Shown one piece after another: positions 1 through 13,000 of a stretch of 64,000 nucleotides of DNA. The translations under genes and the position numbers were made by a program. The notes below the pieces were generated by a model, which ran no database searches, was not told the DNA's origin, and saw only the letters and a list, made by a program, of their open reading frames with translations. Numbering within the stretch: the stretch's first letter is position 1; every line of letters begins with the position of its first letter. Origin of the DNA: Nematostella vectensis (lineage: Eukaryota > Cnidaria > Anthozoa > Actiniaria > Edwardsiidae). Where the stretch lies: positions 17,444,953 to 17,508,952 of the forward strand of contig NC_064036.1 in the NCBI RefSeq assembly GCF_932526225.1, given 5' to 3'.

Positions 1-1162
1 TTTATGGAAGACGAGTGTGAATTTACTTTCTTGGCTAGTATACTCTTTCAAATAAACCAGAAAACTGCGAAAGAGCCAATTCATCTAGAGATGTCCCTTG
101 TCTACTAAATATAGTTTTTTCTACGCATCTGTCAGATTTCTATTTTTCTGCGCAATCATTTTTCCAGTCCGGTATGGTAGGAAGATAAACTCCATGTCTG
201 TACTGGGCGATAGAAATTGTTCGCTTATGTAAAAACACAACAAAGCAAAACCTAGGACATATTAGCAACAATAGTGCGTAGCAGCTAGTCTGTCACATTA
301 ATTATTCCAATGTATTTGTCGCTTTTATGCCGTTAATTTTTTCTCTCTACAACGGACATAGAACTTTACACTTTCGGTCACGTAGGATTCGCCCTTAACA
401 TGCATTCTACCATGTCTTTATCGCGAATGTTTTTTAGCAAAATTTATGTCAGAAATATAAAGCAAATGGCGTGCAGTGCCTGCCTTAAGGTCCACAAATA
501 TATACATATATATTTTTTTTATTATCCAGTCTATTGTGAGAAGGTATTTAAAAATCGAAATTTGCGTCTAGAAGAATCACCTTGCATTGTTTCTATAACT
601 GTTTGAAGATGGAAAAAATAGATTTTGACAATCAGTTTTGTCGACATTGATTATATGTTCGCTGACGATTTTTTATAACAGACATCCGTTTACATCGTAT
701 ATGCGCGCAAACCAAAATGAAAATTTATAGTAATTTTGCAGTGTTCATTTAAATAGAACCTATATACAAAAAGTATCGTTTTATCTTGAGAAATGTGGTC
801 ATTAACTATTAATGTATTTTTTTTCTTCAATCGCAAAAATGTATGTTTGTTGTCATTGTGCTATATTCGGTAAATACGTGTACTAATTTTCCTATTGAAT
901 ATATCTACTTTGATAGCTACTTCTGCGAAACTCTACAGAGACCATTGCTGCGATATTTGATAAAGCAAACAAAGAAACAGTACGGACGTTACGCTGTAAC
1001 CTCACCGTATTCCTTACCAAGACTTAACAATGTTAAGTGGCCTTGCGCCTATTTAGCACATATGGTCATGGCTTAGGCCAACCTATATCAGGACTGTAAT
1101 CTGTTAACTTAACATCAGTTTGAAGACATTGTAAAGCAGTTTGCCCAAGAGATAGTTTCGCC
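1..1162. other. 5' flank of gene A, no gene seen
   Basis: AT-rich sequence with only short unsupported open frames. It should contain the promoter and 5' UTR of gene A, but I see no convincing TATA box or upstream exon. Confidence 0.4.
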
Positions 1163-4040
1163 ATGTGTATTTTCAATTGTATCGGGAAATGCATTGGCGG
1201 TACGTGCAAGTGTGTCGGCAAAAGCCTCATGGCCTGTTTGCGAGGACTATGCAAGTGTTTTTGCAACCCCGTCTCGGCAGCCGCCGGCTTCTTTATCCAA
1301 ATCTTCCTCTACGCTGGCTTCCAAGGGTTCAACATCGGCACAGATGTAGGCATCTTCCTGGAAACCACCAAGACATACGCCAAGTGTTACGAACTCGCGA
1401 CCACACCCATCTACCTCACCAACACCACTAACACTACGGACCAGATCTACTGCGTCAACAAACTCGCGAACGCCACCCAGTCTCACCTTATGGATCAGCT
1501 GCAGATTCTCACCATCCTTGAAGGAACCTTCTTCTTCTTCATTTGCCTGTCAGGTGAGTAGCCCGGGTGTCCAACATAGGCCATGGACATGTGCTGGCCG
1601 AGTCTGCGTAGATGAGGTAGTCTTGCTCTCGAGTCGGTCAGACCCGTTGCAATTTTCCCCAAAGGGCTGGCTGTATGGAGGTGACGAGGTGCTCCTGCGT
1701 ATGTTGGTCAGGAGTCTACCTCGGCTAAAACGGTCAGACACGTTGCGCCACGCTCGTGTCTTCCCGTGTGAAGGTTATTATTCTGATTGTACTATTCCTC
1801 TGATTTAAGGCGCTGTATACATGGTGCATATAGCCGTGCTATTCCCAAACGCCTGCAGGCATTGGCGAGATGACAACTTTGAGAACATGTTGGCAGAGGC
1901 ATCTCCCTACTACTCAAAGGTGAGTACTCGCATGTCAAGAGTAAAAGCAGCTCTGATTTAAGGCTTCGGTTGCACCAGTTGTATGAAAAAAAAAAGAATC
2001 AATGTGAGAAATTCAAAGAAAGATGTAGCCTACTTGTAACCTATGACTCGCAAAAAAAGTTATTTTCTATCATAGCGTCTACGCAATGGCAGGCGATTGT
2101 CGTGTTCCGTAAGGTTATTGTTTTACATTAAAAAAAAAAAAATTTGGCAATGTTTACCACAAGCCAAACACCACTACGATGACTCGCCCTATGAAACAAA
2201 ACTTTCCAACTACTGAAAGAGAAAAATATGAGAACACATTCTAATTTTGGAAGACTATCAATGGTTCCTTGTTAGACTGTGCTTCTTCCACCCATACCGT
2301 GGTACCCCTCCCTCCCCCCCTGCGGACTCCTCATCATTTTGATCCTCGTCGCCAGGTGCTTCAGATCCACACCTACTTCCTCCTTCTCGAGAGCGTCATC
2401 CATGACGTGCCCATGTCGTGCCTCGCTATCGAGATGTGCGCGCAGATGTGGGGTATCGGCGGTATTAATTGCTGGGAATGTGCCTCATCCCTCGAGGCGT
2501 TACCTGCACCACATGCGCAACCAGGGTGCGAGATGTGGCTTGGACTTCTCCTCGGCTCCATCGCACTTGTCAGCATTTACAAAGGTGAGCGAATCATATG
2601 CAAAGAAGCAATAATCTCGTATTTCCTTTTGTATATATGACATGCTGAAGAGACTGAAACAGTTTGTTGCAGCAACCCAACCAAGGTTGATGCCTTTTTT
2701 CCCTCCATGATAGACACGTGCGTTGCTATGAATTGCCAGTGTGTGTGTGTGTGGGGGGGGGGGGGGGAGGAGGGGGGGGGGGGGGCTTGCGTTGCTGCGT
2801 AGCCGAAGCTAGGTGCCTGATGGATGTTGATACTAGAATAACAGCGAAAATAAAATAATCGGACAGCTTCTATCTTTGACTGCCGATTCATATTTTTATC
2901 GCTTGAATCGGAAGTCTTCATATGATCCTACAAAATTTAATGGTAGTCTCACCCAAACGGACTTAAAGGCCCATAAGCAATCAACGCTACATCAGAAAAA
3001 AAAAATGGTTTCGAACTTTAAGAAACCTCTTCTATCGTTGTTAAAATCGCGTTAAAATCGTCGATATGCGGCTCAAAGTTTTAAATAGTTATTAGTTTAT
3101 CGTTTTACAACGATTTATCTATATGCTGGCATTTATGCAATACACCAAAAACTGGAATTCGACTCTGCCAAATTTTCGTCTTTAATAAGACTGCTTCAGG
3201 TCAGACTGAAGAAGTTGAATTGTTACAAGCTTATTATTTATATCAGAACACAGGCTCCCCACCCTATGCGCATGAACGCTCATGGAGATCGGCAATGCAT
3301 GCGCGCGCACCTTTGTTGTACATCTGATTAAGAAAAATACATGAATATAGGGAAAAATACATATTTTTCCTTTTACTTAATTCTTTAAAATCAGATTAGA
3401 AATAAAGTTTATTCTTCAATCTTTGCAGTGGTTTGTTTCTTTTCCTCGTATCTCGTTTTTAGGTGGGTAAATTGGGCTTGTTTTGGAAGCTGTTTTGGGG
3501 TGAAAATGCGACTTCAAAGACATAAATATACATAACATCTACTATCTCTCTTCTATAAAAACTTAGAAGCGCATCCAATTTCTGCTCGTGTTTCCAATCA
3601 AATCGCTCGCAAGACAACAACAATCGCTTTGGTTGCCAATGGGGCTTTAAGGGGACAAGGTATTACCTGGCCTTCTACTAACATTATCCATTGCAGGAAT
3701 CCTTCCCCTGTACGCATGGATCGGTAACCCGTTCTGCTGGGCGTGCTACCCTCTGCGCATCTGCGTGGTGCTACCGGCCGGCTTCCTCTACTGTGTGCTG
3801 GTGCTTGCCCCCTCCATGGGCGTGGCACTCAACCGGCTGTTCCTCGTGGAGCCCCTGATGAGACAGGAGATGGGCACATACGCCGACACCATCTGGACCT
3901 TCGGGTTATTCTTCTACGGGATCATCGCCATAGTGTGCGTGGTCTATTGGCTGCTGTGTGGCAAGTGCATCTGCGTCATGTGCTGTGAATGCAAGAAGAA
4001 GGATGCCAAGGATGGTAGTGCGGGATGCCTGTGCTGTTAG
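1163..4040 (+). CDS. Gene A: Cys-rich multi-pass membrane protein, unknown family
   Basis: Four exons (1163-1553, 1810-1919, 2356-2584, 3697-4040) join with matching phases (1, 0, 1) and GT-AG borders to give 357 aa. The N-terminus has nine cysteines in the first 34 residues, a likely palmitoylated cytosolic head. About six hydrophobic segments follow. The first predicted outer loop carries NTT, NTT and NAT glycosylation sequons, and a conserved INCWEC motif precedes the fourth segment. The short tail is basic and ends GCLCC. Exon 2 was found by alignment to gene B: it supplies the second membrane segment, and without it the protein would be broken. Gene B, 1.8 kb downstream in the same direction, is a clear paralogue. 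I do not recognise the family. A plasma-membrane protein with both ends in the cytosol is inference from topology. Confidence 0.85.
2735..2786. repeat. GT then poly-G low-complexity tract
   Basis: A run of GT dinucleotides passes into two long G tracts in intron 3 of gene A. This is a simple slippage tract and the exact length may be a sequencing artefact. Confidence 0.8.
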
Positions 4041-4076
4041 GTCTTGTTTTAAAGAATCTCTGTCAGCCCTTAAATA

Positions 4077-4329
4077 GGGGACTTGCGCTAAGAGATCACG
4101 TGACCTTGGTGGCAAATTCAAAACAAAATAATCAAATAAAAAAATAAAAATAACTGCGCCGGTTATATGCGAGAACGACGAAAAAATAAAATCTTTAAAT
4201 GAAAATAAACCCTTTTTCGCAAGCGCTGAATAAGTGTTGCATTTTGTTGCTGTTATTTTGCCGCTAAAAGGCTGAGCGCGCGCTAGTATGCCACCCAAAC
4301 AGTAAAGTGATCTCTTAGTGCAAGTCCCC
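4077..4329. mobile_element. MITE with 23-bp terminal inverted repeats and TA duplication
   Basis: The left end GGGGACTTGCGCTAAGAGAT is repeated in inverted form at the right end with one or two mismatches, and the element is bounded by TA on both sides (4075-4076 and 4330-4331). The 253-bp length, lack of coding capacity and TA target site fit a non-autonomous DNA transposon of Tc1/mariner type. It sits 36 bp after the stop codon of gene A, so it probably lies in its 3' UTR. Confidence 0.8.
4135..4140 (+). promoter_or_regulatory. Candidate polyadenylation signal of gene A
   Basis: This AATAAA is 95 bp after the gene A stop and lies inside the MITE. The AT-rich context has further overlapping copies just downstream. 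Use of this signal is inferred. Confidence 0.4.
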
Positions 4330-4331
4330 TA

Positions 4332-5185
4332 TTGCAATCCTAGCAAAAAGTGCGTCAGAATTAATCCATTTCCATCGGCTGTTTTGGGTAAGTGTAATGT
4401 TTTCGATTGAGTTTGCTAAATGAAGTATAAAATGTGTGTTCTTCACGTGTTTTGTCTCCGAATTTTAAAACCAAAGATTCAGTGGCTGACAGTTTTTTTT
4501 TACAAGCAACCGGCCCCTCCCCCCTCCCCCTTGTTATCGAGTTTTCCTTTCGTTCTCCCAGACTGTCAGACAAGCCGTGGAGATTATTTTTTGTTAAAAA
4601 CTATATGCAGAAAATAGTTTCAGTGATGAGGCGTAAAGTATGTACGTATGCCATATATTCTTATTTTTGTTAAATATGCCTTTATTTATATCGCTTGTCT
4701 ATTATTTCATAGATCTATTTCCTAATATATGGGAGGGAGACAAGGGTGTATAGCGTTTAGTTGAGAAAAAAATTTCGTCAAATTCTACGCCAATTGCTAA
4801 AGATAACTTCAAAACAAAGGTCTCAAAATCGAGAGGCCATATCCAAAAATTAATTTGAGTTTACCAGGATTCGCTCAAGTGGTTCGTTGTCGCAAATTGG
4901 GTATAGCTGCGGCACCATTTAGACCATCCTGCATTATTTAGACCATTCTGCTTGTCTCAGGATTACTGTGCCATTCTTGAACAAAACACAGGCAACCTAA
5001 TATTTGAGACAGTGCGAAGTAAGCAATTATATATTACTCGCTTTGAACTAAATTGACCGATGCCATATCAACAAAAATTGTAAAATGTAGATCGGGATTA
5101 CGATAATTGAATTAAAGCAACGTGAATTGGGTGTCTTTTTTGTTTCGTACCAACTCAATCCCTCCCTCCCCTCCCAACTCTTCAG
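4332..5185. other. Intergenic, nothing recognised
   Basis: AT-rich sequence with no supported coding segment. The last 30 bp form a strong C/T-rich tract ending in CAG, described with the exon that follows. Confidence 0.4.
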
Positions 5186-5345
5186 GTGTCGCGTTTCGTT
5201 ATGCATGATTGCCGTGGCATTGTTATGCATATGTGCCTTGGCGATTTGTGCTTTGTTGATCTTGTGGGTTTTGGCTCCTAGTTTCATCAACTTCATCTGG
5301 GAAACACTGGCATCTTTTCCCCAAGCTTCCTCCTCAGGGTACTAA
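5186..5345 (+). CDS. Orphan 3'-terminal exon encoding a hydrophobic C-terminus
   Basis: A long pyrimidine tract (about 5157-5183) ends in CAG at 5185, a very good 3' splice site. The following 160 bp read open only in the phase that takes two bases from an upstream exon, then stop at TAA. The 53-residue product is almost entirely a membrane segment (CMIAVALLCICALAICALL) followed by a short Ser-rich tail. No phase-2 donor is visible in gene A, whose exon 3 ends in phase 1, so the upstream partner is unknown. It may be an alternative tail of A, the relic of a third paralogue, or chance. Confidence 0.4.
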
Positions 5346-5814
5346 ACATAACTTTCCAAAGGATTCTAAAGTTTTCGAACTGCTGCATTGGGGTAGTAGC
5401 GAAAGTTGGCTGCCTCTACTCGAAACCCCTGTGATCCAATACAAGAAAAGGCACTGATTTACGGTATTTTAAAAGCAGAATTTTACACCTATACATTTGG
5501 AAACATAAACAAGTATCCAGAGCTCACCGTTTATATTGAACAAAACACAGATAAAACAAAGAATTCGAAGAGTTGATGGTTTTGAGCTTTGAATCGAATT
5601 AAACATGCATGGAATGCGATAATGACGTCTTACAAATCTCGTTAAACTTTGAAGAACTTTGGAATATAGTACTTAGATATTGATATACTACGAAGGCTGA
5701 TAACAGTTGAACATACCTTCTGTCGCAATCGTTCAAGATCCACAGCTTTCTTTATACAGTTTATCCTAAACTTTGATCTAGTTGTTAGTGTTTGCTATAC
5801 TTATATAAGCCAAG

Positions 5815-8109
5815 ATGTGTGACTGCGATCGTGCTTGTTCGTTGATGATATCCTGTTGCGGGGCCCTTTGCAGATGCTGTTGTAAATTTGCAACTGCAAG
5901 GACAGCTTTTCTGTCCCAGTTCCTGATTTACAGCATACTTCAAGGGTTCAACGTTGCAACTGATGCTGGTCTCTATACAGAGATCTTCAAAACTAGAAGG
6001 CACTGCAAGAACTTTACTGACTACAGTATTATACAGTGCAACAATAAACCAAATGGGACTGACATCAAGTCAATCATGCAGGACCACCTAAAGACACTTG
6101 AGATCTTGGAATATGGCATGATGCTGGTGATGGGTGTTGGTGCAGCTATATTTATCGTCCACGTTATTGTCCTTTTGCCTAATTTGATCAAGAATTTTAA
6201 AGATCATGATTTGGAAAATGAAGTCAAAGTCAAGGAAGCACCACTGTATTACCAGAATATTGTCAACACTCATTGCATTTTTATGATTCTCGAGACATTC
6301 ATTCATGATATACCTGCCACATGCCTGGCTGCAGAGATAAGTGTTCATTTCTGGGGAAAGGATGACATCAATTGCTGGGAGTGTTCAGGCCTGGGGGAGC
6401 CAATGCCAGGAGAGAAGTCTTTGTGGAACTCTACTCTGTGGATGGGGCTGATGCTCACTGGTGTTGCTTTTCTTGCTGTTTACAAAGGTATGTCTCCTCT
6501 GAGCACTATCTAAAACCAATCCCCATCAGTCTGCTCACCCAAACAGCAGTATTTTAAAGTAATATCTATGCCTGGAGATAATCCTCATTTGGTCAGTTCC
6601 AATTTATCCATGTGCCATCTACCAGGTGACTGATCTAGAAGGTGTTATCCTTTATCAAGGGGTAGTCCCGTAGCCCAGGGGAGGTAGAGGAGTTCAGAAG
6701 GTCTACTCCCGTATTATATGCATCCCCCCCCCCCAGTACAACCTTACACTACAAGCTTGTTATTTTTCACAAATGCTGCATTTATTTTTTATCAAAATGT
6801 TGATTAAGTGCCTTGTTTAGACTATAACCCTCAAGTTAGCTTTTTTTACCACTGACAGTATTTTAATGCCATATTCTTACGCAAGTTAAAGGCCTTCAAC
6901 TGCAAGGAAATTCAAAATCTAATTAAGCTTGCTAGTTTTTTTTTTTTGCACTATGTCATTTGGATCAATTGCTTTTATTACTTTAATATCTTTATTCACA
7001 TAAACATAAACGTTTTTGCACATATCTTTTGCTACCATTCAGGTTCCTTGCCTTTGTACTTTTGGCTGGGAAATCCATTCTGCTGGAGCTGTTATCCTCT
7101 ACGATTTTGCCTTGCACTTCCTGCTGGGATTATTTTTGCCGTTATGATTCTTACCCCTTGTATGGGCGTGGCATCCTTGAGGTAAGATGCTCCTTGTGTT
7201 TATGAGTAAAATGCACAGACACCAGAGAATCAAATAGAACACACATTCACCAGATAATTTTTAATCCTAAAACAATGCACGGTTGGTAACTTCTTTTCTG
7301 TCATAAAAAGGTAAAACTGATAATGCTGTTAATTGTGAACATGAAGGATTCCTATAGTTCTTTTTTCTCTCTATATGTTATGGTCACCCAGATATAATCA
7401 CCATTGGAAGGGGCCCTCTGCTCCCCTCCTTTCCATGTTCCCTGTCAAAATACTCCCTACAGTATGAACAGTTAAACTTTTTTTTCCAAATACTAATCAA
7501 AATAAGAATAGAGTGCACATAAAAAGGAGAGTTTGAACCATGTTCTGTATGAAATCAAATATATACGACTTTTTGCCAAATATAAGAGGAGAAAGAAACA
7601 GAAATTCAAAACACATTTAATAGTACACCCAAAGCCCCCTAGAGGATTCAGAAAGTGTATGTAACAAATCCCACAATTTTCCTCTATTTAGGTCTCCATT
7701 TAAACTATCTATGCTGAATTGGGTGGCGTGATTTAATATTGATAATAAATAAATAAATTATAATTCTTGTTTACAGTTGATACACATGATATGTGCCAAT
7801 GTGATCAAACCCATCACCCCGAACAAATTAAACATTTTTTATTCTATGTCCACTTTTCAGTTGCTCATAGTGTGGTTCTTGTGTTATAGGGTCATCCCTG
7901 CTGTCCCACTTCTCAAGCCACAGATTGGGGGAATATCAGACACCATATGGCAGATAGGGCTTGTGTTCTGGGTCCTTCTTATCGTGGGGTTCATAACATA
8001 CTACTTCTGTAAGAGTACCGTTATGGATATGTGCCCTTGTCTGTCATGGTGCGAGGAGCCAAAGCAAAAAGATAAGAAAGACAAAGAAGTGGGGTGCCTG
8101 TGGTTCTAA
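5815..8109 (+). CDS. Gene B: Cys-rich multi-pass membrane protein, paralogue of A
   Basis: Three exons (5815-6487, 7043-7181, 7890-8109; phases 1 and 2) encode 343 aa. It aligns with gene A end to end: nine cysteines in the first 23 residues, the QGFN.(G/A)TD motif after the first membrane segment, the HDIP and INCWEC motifs, GNPFCW before the fifth segment, DTIWQIGL before the last, and a Lys/Asp-rich tail ending GCLWF. NFT, NGT and NST sequons lie in predicted outer loops. Exon 1 corresponds to exons 1-3 of A without introns, while B has an extra phase-2 intron in the region coded by A exon 4. Only the intron after YKG is shared. Family unknown; a function as channel, transporter or scaffold cannot be told from sequence. 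A TATATAAG lies only 8 bp before the ATG, too close to be its TATA box. Confidence 0.88.
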
Positions 8110-8310
8110 CCTATTAAAGAAGAGGAGTAGGTACCTGTGGTTCCAGTGAGTGACATTGAAATATGATGCCTGTGGTTCCAGTGAGTGACATTGAAATATG
8201 ATGCCTGTGGTTCCAGTAGAGTGACATTGAAATGAGGTGCCTGTGGGGTACCAGTGTATGACACTGAAATGGGATGCCTGTGGTTCCAGTGTATGACACT
8301 GAAATGGGAT
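8095..8310. repeat. 35-37 bp tandem repeat in the 3' UTR of gene B
   Basis: Five to six units with the core GCCTGTGGTTCCAGTGAGTG follow the stop codon. The first, diverged unit is the coding end of gene B itself (GTGCCTGTGGTTCTAA), so the array seems to grow from the last codons. Open frames on the opposite strand here are products of the repeat, not genes. Confidence 0.8.
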
Positions 8311-8475
8311 GGCTGTTTTACCATGATCGAAGTTAAAGAAGAGTGTTACCTGTACTTACTGCTGGCTTAAAGAGAAGGAAGTGTGATACTTGTGTTCTAA
8401 TGTTTTCAATGATATAAAGGGATAGGGAAGTCAGAGCGAGACAGGTATTGCTTGTAAAAGTTGCATAAATAGTTA

Positions 8476-8481
8476 AATAAA
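8476..8481 (+). promoter_or_regulatory. Candidate polyadenylation signal of gene B
   Basis: AATAAA in an AT-rich context about 370 bp after the gene B stop, beyond the 3' UTR repeat. Confidence 0.45.
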
Positions 8482-10068
8482 CTGTAGGTTAGAAAGGTAG
8501 TCACTATTTCTATTTTAATCATAAACTGTCTAAAACACTGGTTAAGTGTGAGTGAAAATACTAACAATTTTGATAACCAAAATATTATTAGAATATGATC
8601 TAAACAAGAGTTTGTTGCTGAAATAGTCTTGGCTCAGAAATTGGAAATTATTCATGGCATTGATTTGTTTGTAAGACTTATGATAATTTTCAATAGACTA
8701 AGTATTTTCATTAATTTTTTTTTTCTTTATTTTTTCTTCCAGAAGCCCTACATCAAATCGGTTTGGTTAATTGATATTTGTTGATTAATCAATTGTCTTT
8801 TGAATCCCAAGTTTCAGCAGAAATCCGTGAAGTCGTTTACCAGGATTATATGCAATTGTTTGTGTGCATGTGACATAAAAATCGCTAGAAACCTGTCATC
8901 AGATCAGTGGCCATTCAGCTACTATTGATAGAACTAACCAATAAAATATGCGAAACTTTTATAAGAAAAGTGATAGCAAAACTTACGTTGGCACAGCAAA
9001 CAATGCCACAGTAACTGTCCTAGCGAAAGCTCAAAATATCACGCAATGTATAAAACCCTAACCCAAAGCATGCTGGCGCCGATATTGATAACGAGCAACA
9101 TGTTGGAGATCGCTTTTAAACAGCTAAATGTCATCTAAAAGGGGGCTCTTTAAAAGACACGCGTTGCATTGATATGGTGATTTAGGACGACTTACTGTTT
9201 TAACCAGAGAAAAAAACAACAAATAGCAACACGACAAGGTATTAAGGTTGAAGGTTGTTTTTCGTAGTACCTGTTGAAAAAGTAGTGATTCAGTTTGTTT
9301 TGGTGTCTGTTTTTAATTTGAAGAGGGGATGTATAATTATCACTCCAGGCTGGCGGATTTGATTGGTGGAAATAATCACCAAATTACAGTGAGTTTTGCG
9401 ACTAAAGTAGTCCAATTATCAGCTCCAGAAAGCCATATCATAACCTTTAACAAAACTCCAATTTCTTAAGAATGGATTATCTGGTGTTTGTTTGATAGCT
9501 GCAGTTAAAAACTCTTTGTTTTCTAGATTATTATTTTTTTCTTTGAAAAGGCCCCTTCTTTTTAAATGTTGTAAGCCTCTTTTCTTATGATGTTTTTATT
9601 GGCGCTCCGAAAGCCCCAAGATCCGAGGCAGCAAAAGGCAGAGTTTTACAAATCAGACTGTTAATATCTGCAATCTATCTTTGGACAGTCAATGTGGGCT
9701 GAATAATTTGCCTGTGTTTGTTGAAAGCAAACAATGGCGGCTAAGCTCTTCTTAGCTTCGTCAAATGTCATTTGTTAGCGTTCCCTTAACCAATCAGCGC
9801 GCGCTACAGGGATACCGCCGCCTTTCTTTCTTGTGCCATTGTTCTAGCATTCATAAATGGAGTGAGCCCCAGGTCGCAATGCTTATGAGATCCGCGCACC
9901 TGTCTTTTGCCAACATACGTGTACCTGACAAGAAGTTCTTCCGGAAAGGAAGGCTAACTTACCTTACAAAGCTAACCAAGCTCGACATTAACCCACAACC
10001 AACTCCTAATTCTCCGGAGTTCCTCGCTGAGAGTTTTTTTTTTTTTTGCGCTTATAGCTTTTTAACCA
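8482..10068. other. Intergenic and probable RFX promoter region
   Basis: No coding segment is supported. The last 350 bp should hold the promoter and 5' UTR of the RFX gene. A CCAATCA box (9790-9796), a binding motif typical of NF-Y, lies about 280 bp before the RFX start codon in a locally GC-richer stretch. Confidence 0.4.
9790..9796 (+). promoter_or_regulatory. CCAAT box upstream of RFX
   Basis: CCAATCA in the forward direction about 280 bp upstream of the RFX ATG. Single short motifs are weak evidence; position and the GC-richer context make it reasonable. Confidence 0.3.
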
Positions 10069-13000
10069 ATGGAGCTTAAAAGGACCAGAGAAATTCCCCT
10101 TAATGAATTTAAGTTTTTCTACGAAAGACCAAAAAGAGTTTCGTCTAAAAAATCCTATCGAGAGTTTACATCTGATGACGAAAACGAAGCTGACGAAGTC
10201 GAGACAGTGGATGAAGAGTTTCAAAGCCGAAAAATCAAAGGTACGATCTTTGCTCTTTTTGCTAAATTCAGGCCCGCGTGCTAAGATATAATACCCAACC
10301 TGGACATATCGGCGACTTGCCTAAACTCCCTCTCACTATCCTACTAATTGTGTATTTCTTCTCCAAATCAGGCCCCATTAGAGGTTATTTTGATATTTTC
10401 TATACTTCCGCCCGCGGATTTTCCTCGGGGAAAAGCAAAAGCTTCTATTAGCCTTGCAATTGTATAACGCTGGCTATCAAAATTGTATCAAAACAAAACA
10501 AAAGCAATTTCACTACTTATTGTTTTTTTTATCTTGCTGTGTTAAACCTTGTAATAGAATAGATGGGAGGAAACTGCTAGGAAAATACTAGCGATGTTCA
10601 ATTTCCACAAGAATAGCTAACCTTGGTATAAAAGGCATAGATCCACTAAACTGGAGAATAAACTAGCCATTTTCCTCCTAAAGCGTGAGTAAATTGGTTT
10701 TTAGAGAGCAACGATTTCAAAAGCACTTGTTTTCGAAGTAAAATAAATTATTTTCAGAAACTATCCCCGAGTGACTCTTTTTATTTGCTTTATTGCGATC
10801 AACCCGCTTGAAAAAGCCTATCTAAAATCTATTAACAACTGTTTTCCTATGACAACAGTGATTTTCTTTAAATTATTCAGTTACTAATTGTAAATATAAT
10901 GATGGTGTTATTATGGCCGACGGGCGAATTTTTCACTCAAATCAAAGCCCGCTAGTTTGCTATGAACCTGTTGATAGAACACAGCAATTTGAAACAGGGA
11001 ACAAAAAAAAGTTAATGAAAAGAGATTAATTTCTAGCAAACAGTTTTCCAATTAAAATAAAAGACAGTGAAAATTAGCACGCTGTTTTGACCGAGGTATT
11101 AGCATAAAAGAAGTATCGAATTCGGCAACTTGTACGAACAGACATTTTCTTGTTCTGAAGTGAGCTCTACTCTGAGACGGTAATATTCAGTGCAATTTTA
11201 ACACAACAATAGCCCGTCCAAAAATGTCCTCTGTATTTAAACAACCTACTTTAACACACTGTGTACTACAATGGAAGTAAAAAGCAATTAGAAGTGCGGT
11301 ATATTGAGAGCCGAGTCATGAGTTTCTTTTTTGGAGCAAATGTTTCAAATTGGTCACTACATTGGAGCTTTCGGTACTTCGGTACTATTTTTTTCTTAAT
11401 TCAACACATTAGGGCGCTTTATCAGCAATTGAAAGGATAAATGAGGCAAATACATTATCTGAAGGTGAGGGAAAGTAAACTTTGAAAACCGGAAAGTTTT
11501 CAAGGCAGATTATATCAAGGACAGGTGATTTAGACCAAGAAGATAGAAATGTAACTCGAATTCGCTTAATGCGCCTTGTTATGGATAGGCTTGATAATAT
11601 CAAAACCACTTCTGAATTTTGATTTTAATTTTTTTATTCATCTGAAATGCGTAACGTCAAGTCCAATGGCGAAGAAAAATAAAATATCCCTGAGTGTTTA
11701 TATTTAATCTTCCATGGGAGCTCGAAACCTTTATTCTTTTTTTCATAAAAGTTAGGTTTTAACGTGATAAAAAAATAACGGGACTTTCTATAGTTTCTGC
11801 TAATTTATACTTTATATTCAAAAACTTTAATTAACGAAAGATATGGTCTAATAGCAACCCATTTCCACATTAATAAATGTCAAAGGCTAAAAGAACAGTC
11901 TGTTCTACTCTAGTGTCAGGAACCCTAATTCATCTTTGTGCCTCTATCGAAAATGCTCCTTACATCAGCTTGTCTTTTGAGCTGAAATAACTAGTCTTTA
12001 ATAGAAGGAATATTAAACGTTTTTAGTATTTTAAAAATATCGTGTTTTTTTTCTTTCCCAAGTAAGTCGTTGTAATAAAACATCCGCGTGATTTATTATC
12101 CCCTTGCACGGCAGTTACTGCTATTTTGAACGTCGTTATCGACGGGAAATTTGCTTGCAGTCGGCGTGATAGATAACTTGAGTTTTACGAGCGTTTTTAT
12201 CTGTTTATCTCGAATAAAAATACGCCATGATCTATGGCTCGCGTCTCGTGTTCTTTAAGGTTTTGTGAGAGAATTTGAGTTTATACGTTTTTTTTATTAG
12301 GCACTTTTCCTTTGCTATAAATTACAACGTCGAGAAGTGTTTTTGTAATTATCTTTTTTACAAAACGACATGCTCTGATAGGGGGGTCTATCTTTAAAAC
12401 CACTTGGCTTTTTTCATCTTATTTCCTTGTTCTTCGTCTCAGTGTTTTTGATGCATCCTAGCAGCTAAAGTTTTGAAAAAAAAAAGAACAGCTTACAAAT
12501 TATGATAAATATTGGTAATGATTCTCTTTCCATTAATTTTTTTCTCCGTCTCTATATAAAATAAATGTGTTTTTTCACTATTAAAGTTTACGAAGTATTG
12601 GTAATGACATCTTTCTTTAAAGTTTGTCAACTTTTTCATTATTTCTCCTTTTTGCAGCCTGTATAAACAACTGACGCTAACAACCAACGCGGCCTTATAC
12701 CTTTTGATTAACGATACTCATGATCTGGAAATACTAAGAAAGCTAGAAGTCTTGCTAATGAGCGCAATTTGTCTGTATTCATAAGACACCCTTGTACATA
12801 TTTTAGGCATCACTTTATAACAGTTTAAATATATATATATTTTTTTTGATTTTATAATCAGAGGAAGCGTGCATTTTCCGGAATTATTTGTAAAGTTCGC
12901 TCCTTTGAGGAGATGCTTCTTTGATCCAATTCTAATTTCAACTTTACTCGACATATTTGACTGCTTTCCACTTGAAAACTACTCCGGCAATGGATTGCGA

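Noticed and set aside
5127-5185. ATG upstream of the orphan exon as a true start
   Set aside because: The segment is a C/T-rich polypyrimidine tract typical of a 3' splice site rather than coding sequence.
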